From Phoronis australis (Eukaryota > Phoronida > Phoronidae), in contig NMRA01000021.1 of assembly GCA_002633005.1 (NCBI GenBank), forward strand, positions 844,298-908,297: a stretch of 64,000 nucleotides of DNA. Direction: 5' to 3'. Shown one piece after another: positions 12,470 through 25,263 of this stretch. How positions within the stretch are numbered: position 1 is the first letter of the stretch; each line of letters opens with the position of its first letter. Both the position numbers and the translations under genes were made by a program. The notes under the pieces are model-generated. The model was given only the letters and a program-made list of their open reading frames with translations. It was not told the DNA's origin and did no database searches.

Positions 12470-14170
12470 AATAGGCTTTTTTGCATTTCTGATTATCGTC
12501 TCACAAAGCAAGTACTGGAACATCATGTGTAGAAAGGACAATTAGTCAAAATCTGGTTTTTGTATTTTACCAAGGTTGATCAGATTGAAACATTTTATGA
12601 ATGGTTAGCCTGTGATTTGAAGAGAGCCAAAGTGAAACTGATGGGTGGGCTGACAATTTGTTAAACCCGAGCTATCCGTATCATTTTGCTTCTCAATGAC
12701 TAACACCTCTGTGAGTAAATTAGTTTTCAGCTTTATTTATAACGCATTTACTTGGCAAAAAGAGCTGTTGTTTACTAGTGAATTAATAGGTAGTGAAAAG
12801 GTTGGTTAGATTTTGTAGTTGTATTGATGTATGTGTTGCCTATTTTGTACGTTTTTGGAGACTGTGATTAATTTAAGCCTCAGTTGTGGCTAGGTAACAA
12901 ATATGATCTTGTGGTCTAGCTTTAGCTTACCTGAAATATTTACTGTTATTGATAATAGGAACTGTGGGTATAGAAAATAAAATTTTAGTTTTATCATCCA
13001 ATTCTTTTTAATTCAGTTTTTGTACGAAGTTGTGTGGCTAATGAATATTTTGATTTCTGTTCAGTACCTGTTAACTTTTTTGTCATGACATGTTGAACTT
13101 GGACTAGTTATGCGTGGTGATATACTCAATGAGGGGGAGGCTCGAATTCCTGACGATGTGGACCTTTTGCTAACAAATGAGTAGGCGGACTAAAAAAAAA
13201 AACGGGACCACCACTGTGAATTGATTGCGCGTTTGCGCTTCTTTAGTAGACTTTTGTCCCATTTTCTCTGACTTTTTGTCTCTCGGGGGCAGACCTTTTT
13301 GCCCACTTCGCCAAATGGGGGGGGGGGGTCTCGTGGGAGAGTGCGATCGAGTTTACCCTATGCTGGCATGTCTAAGAAATAATGGAATGTTCTAATATTA
13401 TATTACGATTTTGTGGTAGTGATGAGTTGCTTTCTTCTTCTTACATGTGTAACACCCACTGCACCAAACAATTGTTCGCATTGCTAGTATCCTGGTTCAT
13501 TGAATAGGGAACACATGCGAAATTGTTGGGTGGAGATGAAACCAGCAGCGAGCTGGGAGCAGCACGTTTGTCAATGGTCAGTTTGTCATGTAACGATGGG
13601 AGGGGCTCAACACCCGTATGGCATACCCCATTGGTTTTACCTGTTTAGCACTCCTCCCATGTAACCCCCTGGGAGGGGGTCAACACCCATTTGGCGCCCA
13701 CCTGGTTTTTGCCTGGTAACCCCTTAGCTGTCACCTGGGGGAATTACCCTCTGAAACCCCAGGAGCAATCATTCAAATTTTGTAGTCCATGGAGGTATGA
13801 ACTGTTAAGGAACGATAATTTGCGTTGTTAAGAACTCAAACATGAAACAAAACCGTGATGGATTTTGAAGGGAGCTTCAACAGAATAAAAACAAATACAC
13901 TTTAATATTGATTAAAATACACATTTTCATTCTCATTCGATTATAAGTGGATGTTAGTTTACGTGTTCTAACCATTTTCAATCACACAGTAATTTTATTG
14001 CACGTTGAACGTCATTAAAGTATGAAGTCATCAGTGTTTGCATTGTTCGGACTGCGTTCCTAAGTAAGTGTTGATTATTCACCGCTTGGAGCGCTAGTGT
14101 TTCGACCGGTAACCATTGCGGCGAATGGCAAAATGGCGGAGTGAACTCTCCTGTATTACTATACTCCTTG

Positions 14171-15316
14171 ATGGTACGTTCAAGATCTAAGTCTATGGTA
14201 AGTCTTTCAAATTTCTTAATATTTTGATTATTTAAGTTATTGCAAAAAGTTGGCATAATGGATGGCTAACATGCATCTGGCAGGGTCCTAGAAACCATTT
14301 CTAATGCAGAAGATGCGGCCAAATACTCGCATCTGTCCCTCCTAAAAACATTTCAAAATCTAACCACCCCTTTATTATGAGCTGAAGAATTCCTAACTCC
14401 AGAGAGTTTTAGATTACTATGCTTTATATCGCTGAAAATAGTTGCACTTAGTAGGATTTTCCAGATTCACTGCGATATGGTGCTTTTTCTGAGAGAATGT
14501 CTTGCAAATGGGTGCTCTTTCAGTTGCGATTTTCCTACGAAATTCGTCCATTTTGTGGACTGGAACGCTACAAAAGGCTCTCTAATAAGGAATCCATGTG
14601 TCAAATAAATAAGCAATAATTAGGCATTTAACAAATTCTAATAAGAAGCAAATCGGCATATGTACATACTAGCATTTACACTAAAGCATATCTTGAGGCA
14701 TTGAGTTAAATCGCTCATAAAACTTTCACAGTTTGATCTGGTTCAATCCTGCATGCCAAGCACAAACTTTTCTTTAAAAAATATTTTACACTTCAAACAA
14801 AGGTATAGATATGTTGTGTTTCTTGCCCAGTTCTTTAGATGTGAGTATCTTCTTAATGTAACATGAAACAGTTCATGTTTTCACATTGATTCAATGTGAG
14901 TGATCGAGTATCAACCTTAGATCATTTTCAATCCTTAAATAAACCCCTTGAAGTCAGTGACTGAAAACCAAATCTCAAACTTGAAACGGAAAATTCCAGG
15001 GTAAAATAATTTACTGAAGTTATTTTCTCTGGTTTGCCAAAATATACAGGCTCTCAAATCTTTACTAACTATGTGCCTAAAATGTGTTTTCACTAAACAT
15101 ATTTTCTGTTTTCATTAAAAGGACGCCACAAACACCAGACCAGACCATGTGAAAAAATACCTAAAATTACCTTTGAATTCTCTTAGTAACTTTGATGTCC
15201 GCTTAATAGACTCAATAATTAAGGGATGGTTGGTCCAAAGGTTCGATTGGTCAATACTCCGAAGAGTTAAGGGGAAATTTATCTTACGTTACCAACTCGA
15301 TAGTCACCAAGAATAG
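14171..15316 (+). pseudogene. Duplicated segment copy B, right part, with possible two-exon coding remnant
   Basis: Copy B resumes here after the P-like insertion. A short start exon (14171-14197, Met plus eight residues rich in Ser/Arg) ends in a GTAAGT donor, and copy A has the same at 9596-9622. A 64-codon open stretch follows an AAAAG acceptor at 15122-15316, containing NTRPDHVKKYL and IDSIIKGWLVQR. In copy A the matching stretch (from 10560) hits a frameshift and stop after 17 codons. No family is recognised. Whether this was ever a gene is uncertain, because the open frame is short. Confidence 0.3.
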
Positions 15317-15618
15317 TTTGCAACATTAAACTATTGTGTTCGTAGCTTGTTCAGGTTATTGTTCGTTAAATAACCACGATTTCAAGAAAGAGAGCTTTAC
15401 TGAATTTTGAAAGATGCAGAATATGATGTAAAATTATCTGAGATCTTGAAGACATTTAATTCTGTAGATTACGGAATAATATAAAAAACTATTATTAAAC
15501 AAGTTTTCTGTTCCGACTATTGACTTTTCGGACGATAAATCCCATTGTTTTCGGACTATAGACCCCTTGGACAATAGACAGCATTTCATTTCTGTTGACA
15601 GTTTCGATTTTTTTTCAG

Positions 15619-16217
15619 ATGAAAATGTCGTCAATCCATTCAGTTCAAGTGACAATGATACAGATGAAGGTAGAATTTAGTGTTTGTTTTCTCAAAGTAA
15701 GGAAACATGGGTGAGTTATGAAAGTGGTGTGAGTTTTAAATAAATAAAGTATTATGGAAAATATACTTATAAATTTTCGCAGATTCTACAAATTGTCGCA
15801 TGGTTTCTGTAATTTTATGTTCTTGAACTCGTGAGTGCGAGGTCCTAATGAATCACTACTTTGATTTGATAGTTTCATAAGGTAACTACAGAGTCATTTT
15901 GATTCTTATTCCGCTAGCATGCAAAACATTACACATTTCGTTGTTTGCAACAGTTGGCTTCCCAACATATTTATTGTTAACTAGTTGAACCATTTAATGT
16001 TGCAGAATAACTTAAAAACTTTCAAACTCATGTTAATGGAAATTTAGAAGACAGATTTAAGTAAGCCAAACAAATGAAAACAAACGTACAAGTGCAGCAT
16101 AGATCATTGCATTTATAGTTTGTTTCAGATGAAGGAATGAGGAGATGCCGTTTTCATCACAAGGTGTTCAATTCTTCTAAAATAACCAAGAACTTTTCTG
16201 AAAGATCGCCTGAAAGG
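15619..16217 (+). CDS. Two small phase-compatible exons of an unidentified gene
   Basis: Exon 15619-15669 lies between TTTTTTTTCAG and GTAGAA; exon 16130-16217 lies between GTTTCAG and GTATTTC. Read together they give DENVVNPFSSSDNDTDE followed by D-E-G-M-R-R-C-R-F-H-H-K and a basic Ser-rich stretch. The first ends one base into a codon and the second completes it. The acidic Ser/Asp stretch suggests a linker. Upstream and downstream exons were not found, and no family is recognised. Confidence 0.35.
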
Positions 16218-17436
16218 TATTTCATGTAACTAAAATTACTCGTTTTTCAAATTTTACCATGCAATTTCTATTTTAATTCAAAATTTATTTTTTGGTGATG
16301 CCAAGGGTACAGTAATACCTGTTCAGCTATTATTTCTTCATTGTTTTGTGATATCTATACGAGATGTGCTGAGATGGGATTGGTCGATCCTGTATTCCGA
16401 AGGACCTTTGATAGTCTCCAAAGCAAAGGAATTTTAGTTCGAAAGACTTAGTCTGAAAGTGAGTTGGGTGATGACACTGCATCAGAGCGTATAGAAGACT
16501 GCTGTTTTAGTACATTTGAGCACAATTAAGAATTATTTTATGAATGCAAATGTTAAAGACTTTGTTTTGAAAATACAAGTTTTTTCGGGATTTTTTTCTT
16601 GCCATCCTAGCCCTGCCACCCACCAATCGTGGTCATGGCGATATAGTTACCTTACACTTTTTCATGCCTGCTAAACCAGTGCTGTAGGAAGTGGGGGGGT
16701 TGGGGGGCCCGGGGGGCACGGACCCCCAAAAAATTTCAGGCGTCTGGGTTAAACCGTGGCAACCGACATAGGCGTGGTGCCGGGGACAGTCGAGAAAGAA
16801 AGACTGCGAAAAACGGATAAGAGAGAAAATTCAAGGGAACATTAAACAAACCTGCATCAGTGCATGGATTACCTTTTGAGGACCCTGGCCAGGACACTGT
16901 CGTTACGGTCTTCGCTTTTGCATCACAGGTCGTCTAAACGCATACATGTATTTCGAAAAATCGAGAAAATTTGTAAAGCGAAGCTTTTGCGGAGCGTACT
17001 AATTTACTAGATGTTTAAATTCAATAAGTCAATTTTGCGAATGCAAAACTATATTTTTATAGAGGCCCCTCTCTGGCAAGGGATAACGGAGACAACTTTC
17101 GCTTTAAATCTTTTTTTCTCAAAACTGTATATCACTTGAGAAAAATTGATGACATGACAGATACCAACAATTGTTGTGCATTTCCTCTAGTAGGTATTTT
17201 CATATTTAGGGGCCCCGCCCTTTAAGAAGGCCATTTATGACATTCAATTTGCCACCATTTTGTGTTTTTATTGACAAATTCTTACGGGGCCGCTCACGGA
17301 GAGAGGGCCCAATGTTAGAATCGATTGTCTCTATTTTCCTGTTTGAAGGAGTTCACTCCCTGCATCGTTTTGGGACCTCACGACGGTGGAATGAACTGTT
17401 ACTTATTCCCAGCTTAATGACGTTTAGCCTTTCAAC

Positions 17437-19085
17437 TTAAAGGCGAATGCCACCCGATTTAATTAGTCTTTTTTGCCGTCTTAATCGGTCTATTTCCACA
17501 TCACCTCGCATACGGTCGACCTTACCTTGTCAAGAGGTGTCGCGTTAACCTGTGAGGAAGGTGAGAAACGACGCTAGCGACGTCAGTGGTTCATATGCAG
17601 AGTGAATGCCGCTATGTTGCGGTGTATCGTTCCGTTTGTCCGAACTAAGCAGCCGCGAGGAAAGCGAGTATATCGTTTTTTTACTTCCTCGAGAGTCCAA
17701 AATGCTTAGGAAGTGGCTCATGATAGTGAAGTGAAATGTACGCTGTAAATAGCAAGTATGAGGACGTGAAACATCTGCGTGTCTGTGGCCTGCAGACGAC
17801 GTCGACAGTGCCTCACGAATGTCGGCTTACCAAATAACTCCATACGCTCCGTTGTCTGAGCTTGTTCACGGCGCCTCTCTGTATTTCTTCATCACTGTAT
17901 TCCTGTTCGAATTGATAGCCTGTAAAACTTAACGATCCACCTGCGAAGTCGGTATTGATGAGCCGCTCTAGCTCGTCCTAAGTCGGGATTGCGAGTTGCC
18001 ATGTTGGCGTTTATTACTGTAACAGAGCGTTCTGTTTCAAAATGAATTATTCTCACCTTAACCAATACTTATATAAAACTGAAACAAAATCTGTCTCGTT
18101 AGATGCAATTTGTAATGCCTTTGGAGTGTTCGTGAGTGCACGAAATGATTTGAGAAGCCAGCAATGAATAAATCACTGCGTTACCGGCTTTACATGTAGG
18201 TGCAATAAAACTAATTGAAGGAACACCGCGAGGTCGTGTGAGCTCATGCTAATTTAGTGTTTGCCGGCAGAAACTGTTGTGAAACAATACGATTTCCACC
18301 CCACGGCTAGGTGTTAGGGGAATCTTTATTTACATTTACATTACTCAAATAATGATTGTCAATGTACAACTTCTGCCCTGACGGTGCTGTGGCCAAAGCG
18401 GAACTGAATTCGCGGCCCCCGACGAGTAAGTGGATTTGCAGTTTCGTGGCTAATTCACCGTAACATAATCACGTGCACATTACTTTGTCTCACTAGTATA
18501 GTATTTTCTTGGCTGGAAGTTTAGTTTCCGCTGAACTTTGGCTGGTTTGTTCGTAATGTCTGATCAGTTTCCGAGCCACTGGCCAGGATAACAAGCGTTT
18601 TGTGTTTAGAACTCAGAAAATCACAAGTCTAAACAACACAGACCTAGGTTCTCCTGTCTGTATCTCACGAAAATACTTCGAAATTATCTCCGAACACACC
18701 CCAAACTCCTGCTACGGACCTTATTGGCCTGCCGAACTTTGTAGGCTACGGTGTGTCCAAATACCAATAAATCTGTAAGAGCGAAATAAAACAACACGTT
18801 TTTGTAAGAACTCGGGTGTATTTTTAAGGGTTTCACATCGAAGTTTGATAATTTATTGGTGCTATAAACGAGGATTCCAAGCGATAAACTGACACCAGTA
18901 ACCCGTGTTGTGAACTGCTGAACAGAATGCGTGTGAAACCGATGACGTAATTGGATAATTTCAACACCTCCGTCTGCCGTCAGGTGTCAGGTAACCATGG
19001 CAACCGCACTTGTCGTTATGGAGTAGAATTACTCGATCTAAATTGATACAAATTAGGTTGTTTTTTGGGTGGCATGCTCCTTTAA
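17437..19085. mobile_element. 1.65 kb element with ATGCCACCC inverted ends
   Basis: TTAAAGGCGAATGCCACCC on the left mirrors GGGTGGCATGCTCCTTTAA on the right. The interior is richer in CG than its surroundings and holds no recognisable coding sequence. The shared TTAA could be the duplicated target (piggyBac-like), but this is not proven. Confidence 0.5.
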
Positions 19086-19184
19086 GGTGTCCCATTTCAG
19101 ACGATGCCTTCTCTCGGTGGAGTAGTTCGGGGTAAATTTCCCTTTGTCCTTCTATATTCATTGTATATCAACGCGGTCAGGACA

Positions 19185-19270
19185 AGTGTACACAGGGAAT
19201 ATATCTGCGCGTGCACGACAGGTGCACGCAAGCACTATGTCTGTGCGTGCACGACAGGTGTACACAATCA
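19185..19270. repeat. CGTGCACGACAGGTG short repeat
   Basis: GCGTGCACGACAGGTGCACG and GCGTGCACGACAGGTGTACA lie 41 bases apart, each with an internal GTGCAC palindrome, flanked by GTGTACAC. Confidence 0.6.
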
Positions 19271-19976
19271 ATTACGGTTGATAAAATTTATTACAAATGA
19301 CTTTTTAAAATAGATTACTTTCGACTATTTCTAAGAATGGTATGACATGTTATAAGATGTTGATTAGAATTAACTTTTTTCATCAGCCCTAGTAATTTAT
19401 ACGAGTTCTTGTCACTGAACAAAAACGATCCATTCAGACTGATATATGTGAGCGATGATCAGTCTCATCAGAATTCATATCAACCAAAATGGAGGTGCAA
19501 GATTTTTACACAAGCATTACTTATTCTAAGATTAGAAAATATGATTAAGACAGTGAAGAAGACGAACGTACAAGTTCATTATGATTGACGGTAAATATAA
19601 GGGGCAAAACCTAACCTTTGAACTAGCAAGGAGCAATGTATAATGCATACACAAGTATGCAACAGTCAGGGCACGGACTTCTGTCTACATCCTGAGGGGC
19701 GCACCTGTAGCTAGGATGAAGGGAGATTTATCTCGTGCGGAACCCTCTCCGGAGGGGAGGAGGGGGAAGGGAGAGGCGACACAACAATTCGTGATGATCG
19801 GCACTAAACATTTTAGCATCAGAAATATTACATAGATTCATTCAAGTAAGTCAGGCAAACGCATTTTAATTAATAACCCACTGGTGCCGCCCCGAAGTGT
19901 TGTACCAGAGGGTTCCAGTTCAATCCCGTCCTGCAGCCATTCTATTACTGCTTTTGAATTTCTGTAATTAGACACC

Positions 19977-20755
19977 AGTGCCCTAAAGTCGTGAACATAA
20001 TCATAATAAGCAGCTGATGGTCATATTACCCAATGTCCGTTAGCAACTGCTCATGTGGTGTCATGGACATATATCAGCCTTCACAAATATACGTGTTTTA
20101 CCAATCTTAATCCTTGTTTGTCTCCGTAAGCAGAGTTTTGAAATGGTCGCTGATGTCGCCGGCTATTTTGAATGAGGCCCTAAAGTCGTGACAGTTTCGT
20201 TTAGACGGAAATGCACGAAGTAAGACCACACAAGTCAATTACAGTGATTACAGTTGCTCTAGACGACATAAAAATGCATTGCATTGTTTATTAATTCAGT
20301 TTCAATTGAAATAAATTGCTATATGTTTTGCACCCAACTTTGATGTGCACAGACGTTTTCATTGAGGTTGCTCAGGTGAAACGCTAAGAACCCAGCATCA
20401 ATTATCTCTCTGTATTTTATTGCTTTGGCCTTACAAAACTTGATCGACCCTGAGACATTTTGATACATTGTTCAAGCTACCCCTGGTGCGCGTGTTTGAG
20501 TAAATCTGAACGATGAATATTTTCGAAAATTTTTCCTGAAAATGCACAAAAGAGTAGATTAGTGAAATAGGCTGTTTTAAAGATACATTTGAAGAAAGAA
20601 GCCACTCACTCACTGTTTGTTATCATATTGTGAATAATAACACGTCCGGGTATTCGTTTGACGTTCGTAAGCAGACGAACGCTGGAAATTTCAACGCCAG
20701 ATATCGCGGGACCGCACAGAAGAGGAAACAATATTGTTCACGACTTTAGGGCACT
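19977..20755. mobile_element. 779 bp TIR element, perfect 21 bp ends
   Basis: AGTGCCCTAAAGTCGTGAAC(A) at the left is exactly reversed at the right (20735-20755). Partial copies of the same motif occur inside at about 20173 and just outside at 20756-20767. No coding potential is supported, so it is a MITE. Confidence 0.75.
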
Positions 20756-21226
20756 CACGACTTTAGTACCTCTGACGGTACATCACGTGTCGTCTCTTAT
20801 AGTTCTTAAACGTAAATTGAAACATTAGAACGTTCTAGAAACCATGTTTAGTTAGTTGTTGTATCAAGAAGGGGGTTACATAAATCAAACTTGACAAATA
20901 TCAGTGGCGTTGGCGCATTGAATTTTGGAATTAAATGCTGAATGACGTCAATATGAACATACACCTGTATGTCTTAACACGTTACGCAATATTCCCACGA
21001 GTCAACCTTTAATAATTCTACTAAAACTAATGACTGTCTAAAGATATTCCAATAAACACAATATACATTCATTGATTGGCCTTGGTGCATTACAAGCTTC
21101 AAAGTGTAAGACATATCACATCCAAATGGAAAAACCTATTCTATAAAGAGTTCGTCTAACCCACTTGTTAGACAAAGTACAGGCTCTATTTCGTATTTTT
21201 GTTTGTACTAATTTTCGTAGCTCGCT

Positions 21227-21400
21227 ACATAAATATAGACAATCTAAATCCGTGGCCATGACCATCAATACAGAATAGCGGTATATAGGTAGACAATCTA
21301 TATCCATGGTTATGACCATAAATATAGAATAACGTGCTACATATATAGACAATCTAAATCCATGGCCGTAACCATAATATACATGCAGAATAGCGCGCTA
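21227..21400. repeat. Three-copy tandem repeat of about 58 bp
   Basis: Each unit carries ATAGACAATCTAAATCC, then ATGGYCATGACCAT, then ACAGAATAGCG, with some substitutions. Confidence 0.8.
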
Positions 21401-23329
21401 ACCCCTGTATGTAAATCCGACACTGTTAAGTTTTTACTAGGGAAGTTGAGATTTCAACTTCATCAAAAAACACAAAAATTCTTGCACAACACAGCCATGA
21501 GACCAAAACAACCAAAAATTTATAAAAAAATATTGCCGCCATCGAAAGGGTGGAATTTTGACGACCGTGAAGACCACTACTTGTGAATTACACAAAAGGA
21601 CACTTTCTGAAGGTTAGTTATAAAATAATGTTACTGTTTCCCGTAGTATCGCAAGAATAGAATCTCTCTTGAACATGGTCACTATGAGTTGTTTGTAAGG
21701 AATTCCCACTTGTGGAAAACTTTGCTGTCTAGGCTACTATTTGTAATGATCGTGTACATGAACTCTGATCATGTACAAAGAACTCTCGCAATCATAAACA
21801 AAGATTTCAACGTTTTTTTGTCAGTGGAGTTCAAGTTTACATCGTGAACCGTTATAGGTATCTCTGAAAATACACCTTAATACGAATACCCTATCTCCCA
21901 TATTCCCCCATTTACCCGTCAAAAGTCTGCGAGCACGCATGCGGAAATTGCGCATAACATTCCTGTTTGATAAATAAATTCGTTGGTTTCTGATTTACTT
22001 GTTTATGCATCTACAAATATCGATAGATTCATAGATGATTTTTAACAATTAGAAGCCAATCTTGTAAGAATTGGAGACAATTCAGTGAATTTAATTGCTG
22101 CCTGAAGTTGGAAAAACTCTGTAATCCGATCCCCAAATAGTAAAGTACACTTAGACGATTTTTGCATATCTAAAATAACTCTCAAAGACATTGATGAAAT
22201 CCGTACTCACAAACCGTAGATAGAAAAAAACGTTTTAAAATCCTCAAATAAAGAAAATTAAACTCATTTCTTGGAAAGCTTGTCTTCGCAGTTCTTTGGT
22301 GTTTTTTGTTTCTAATAGTATTGAGTAACGAATTTTTGTCCTTCAAAACTGAATTGATTGCTTTTCCTCAGCCACCAGAAACTGAACTACCGGTCGTGTT
22401 TCAACTAGGGATTTTGAAACAGCCCCAAAGGCACTATACCAGGGACTTCGGGGCCTCACCTTTTCAAAAAAAACTTTCAAAGTATGACCATAATTAAATA
22501 AAGCTTTTCCGAAACTGGATCACAACAAAATGAATCTTGACCTTAGAACGAGCGCAGACGCCCGGTACGAGCTAAGCTGCCTGTCTCAAGTGAATCATAC
22601 ATGTAGTTGTGCTGACCAGCGCCTAGCTTTAGTTCATCGAAAATTTCGTGTTTTCACACTGGTAGATCTCAGCTATAGCTACTTGAGGCAGCTCCTCGCT
22701 ACCGGTCAGGGTACTTGGCCCATTCTTACTTTTCGTGTTGGTTTACGGTTACACAACTCAGTCTTAATGGCTGGATCCCAGGGATTGCCGTCCCACTGGC
22801 AGATCCAGGATTTTGAGTTGGGAGGGGCGGCAGGGCAGAGTATTAGCAAGGGTTTTACCAGTCATAAAATGGCACCTCGAAACTGACAAATGGAATCTGG
22901 GAGAATTTTTGGAGGGTCATGGCCTCTTGGTCCCCTAAATCCGACACTGTGCCTCCCCACGTGGGAGATTCGGTACAAATATGGTCGCATCGGAAGGACG
23001 GGCGCGAGAGTGGGGGGAGGTAGCGGAGGTGGTGGCGATGGGAGGGGTTATTTGGCGACGTCGAAATGGTTTGTGCCCCCCCCCAATAATTTTTGCTTTC
23101 CTACGGACCTGTAATCAGGTTTATTTCAAAATGTAATGCTTAGTGGACCAATCAGACCAATAGCTCTTCCGACTACAGACACTTCAGAAAGTCAAAAGGA
23201 TGGCAAACCTGGTTTTGACTTAGTAACATATAAAAAAGAATTTAATCTCGTTTTCTGGAACAAAATAATGGCCTGTAACTTTTGACTACTCTGAAAACTT
23301 CGGAAAAAATTGTAACTATTTTGAAAGTT

Positions 23330-23530
23330 TGCTAAACTGCCAAGTGCGACTTACGCTTTAGAGAATTACACGGCAACTGTGGGAAAAGACCACTTACCAA
23401 GGACCAAAATGCGAGATAGGGGTATGAGTTTTTAGTTAATTCCAGCTCTTTCAAGATTGACGCCAATAATGCATTAGCAAATGACATGACCAGGATTGCT
23501 TGAAATCGTCAAAACACGGTTTAGTATCCC
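23330..23530 (+). repeat. Dispersed repeat, related to 56980-57200
   Basis: ACGGCAACTGTGGGAAAAGACCA, GTATGAGTTTTTAG, TCAAGATTGACNCCAA and TCAAAACANGGTTTA occur in the same order and spacing in both places. Confidence 0.6.
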
Positions 23531-24625
23531 TTGTAGTGAAGTCAATTTTTCACAAACAAACAAAGGACACATTTTTCGGGTTAACACTCTCTAGAATAAA
23601 GGTCCTTTGGTCTTGTGACCACAAACCAATAAGAAAAACACAATTCAGAAGCCCAAAAGGTCATTGCTCCTTAAACGTCTTTCCGACTAACTCCCTGTTG
23701 GAATATCGACCTGCAGGAATGCTAAAACGGGACAGACCTAACAGATTTGAATTACAAAGGAGGAGCCACTCCCCTAAATTATCTCAGTTTTCGGTTAGTG
23801 TATTTTGACGACACAACAGCCGACCATGATTAGCAGACGACGTACTTGCCGGAAATAAAACCAGATAGTTGGGCCAGGTGTCGCTGGTAAATAATGACGT
23901 CATTACTTCTGTAAGAGCACAGATTTTGTCCACTGAAAGTATACGAAGTCCGTTTATTATATTCTATGGTCATAAATACCCTCTGATACAGCGCCACCTA
24001 TACTGAAAACTGGGCCTGTGGAGACATGATGAACGACACACGGAATGCCGTGTGGGAATCAATGCGCATGCTTGGTCGGAAGTTTATCCATCATATCGCC
24101 ACCACTTGCACACGCCTTCTATGCGCTGTACTTATTTGGGCTTAGCTACGAGATCGGGGATCTCTTGATTTTGTTTACTTCGATTACTTCCCGTTTTAAA
24201 AACTGCAGCTATTCAAGTAAAAGGTGGTCGCCATACTACGTTTCCCAGACTTTAACCTATGGGAATGACGTCGGTTTCCTTACTTTAACCAAGGGCGAAG
24301 CCATGAAAACAACCTTCCACAGTGGTACTTTCGAAGCACTGTGAAAGAATGTAAGTCATATCATGATGGGGAATTGTGGGTCATTTTATCCTGGCGATTA
24401 CTTTTCACGCGTACTATCAGTGCAAGATTTTTAAAATTAAAAGTAACTTTAAACAGTCACGTAATGTATTTAAGTTTCTTAGCGCCATCATCCCACATTT
24501 GGTGCTCACCCAAGTATGGCTTTTACGTTGATGCGGCTCATTTTAAAGGCAACGAATTCCATGTATGTCAGAAACCATCCCGCATTTGTCCTGCAGAGGA
24601 AGTCAAAGAATGATCAGTCTAATAA

Positions 24626-24979
24626 CATAGGCGGATTTAGGGGGGGGNNNNNNGGGGGGCAGGGGACTCCCCCCCCCCTTGGCTGCCGCAAGCAAAATGA
24701 AACACTGAGCAACAACGCGCAGTGTGTGAGCAGTGTGTTAGGAAATATTGAGGTCAGTAAGTAAGAGCGTTAGAGGTTAGAGGGTGAGGGGGGCTCAAGA
24801 CACCCCAGATCGCGGGAGAATCGTGTTCCTATTTTTTAGTCCATCGACAGGTTTTGCGACGAGGATGTGCACATCCTAGGCCCTTGCAACTTTCGGGCCG
24901 CTTGTGCATACAATTGCGCATCGACCAATTCCCCGAGGCAACATATTGGCCCCCTTGTGTTATCCTAGATCCGCCACTG
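24626..24979. mobile_element. hAT-like non-autonomous element with assembly gap
   Basis: CATAGGCGGATTTAG on the left and CTAGATCCGCCACTG on the right form imperfect inverted ends; a G/C-homopolymer tract with six N bases lies near the left end. No coding remains. Confidence 0.55.
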
Positions 24980-25263
24980 TAATATGAAAAAATAAATTAA
25001 TTACTTGATTTAGGGATTGAGTTAGCTACGTTGCGTTCTCATGATCTCAAGGACTTTGGCAGGCGACTGAGGTGTCACGTGACTCATCATGTGATTGATA
25101 ACACAGTTTGCGCGGTATACTCTTTGGCGCAAACTGTGCTATCGATCACATGATGAGTCACGTGACACTTCAGTGGCCAGCCGAAGTCCTTCAGTTGAGA
25201 TGAGGACGCAACGTAGTTAACTCAATCCGTAAGTTCAGTAACTGATTTATTTTCCGTATTATG
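24980..25263. mobile_element. 284 bp foldback palindrome
   Basis: Two arms of about 130 bp pair around a 12-base loop near 25113. The inner 95 bp are nearly exact: GTCACGTGACTCATCATGTG faces CACATGATGAGTCACGTGAC, and GATTGAGTTAGCTACGTTGC faces GCAACGTAGTTAACTCAATC. Pairing weakens outward to AATATGAAAAAATAAAT and its partner. It directly abuts the hAT-like element on the left. Confidence 0.8.

Larger units (their letters stand above)
11478..14169. mobile_element. P-superfamily-like DNA transposon, decayed non-autonomous copy of 2.7 kb
   Basis: The left end reads CAAGGAGTGTAGTAGTATAG and the right end in reverse complement reads AAGGAGTATAGTAATACAGG; both continue with AGAGTTCACT, so the inverted ends match over about 30 bp with three differences. 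GATGGTAC flanks both sides (11470-11477 and 14170-14177). The other copy of the host segment has the uninterrupted site at 9595-9602. Inside are remnants of a THAP domain, the N-terminal DNA-binding module of P-type transposases. No RNase H-like transposase body is visible. hAT elements also make 8 bp duplications, so assignment to P rests on the THAP exons. Confidence 0.72.

Noticed and set aside
13978-14256. 92-codon - strand frame over the right end of the P-like element
   Set aside because: It runs across the element terminus and target duplication into host repeat sequence, and its opening part is the complement of the exon and donor described on the + strand.
19890-19945. B-box-like GGTTCCAGTTCAATCCCG suggesting a tRNA
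   Set aside because: No matching A box at the right distance and no acceptor or anticodon stem.
24045-24613. Two consecutive ORFs of 90-99 codons
   Set aside because: They differ in frame, have no motif in common with any family known to me and lie next to repeat ends.
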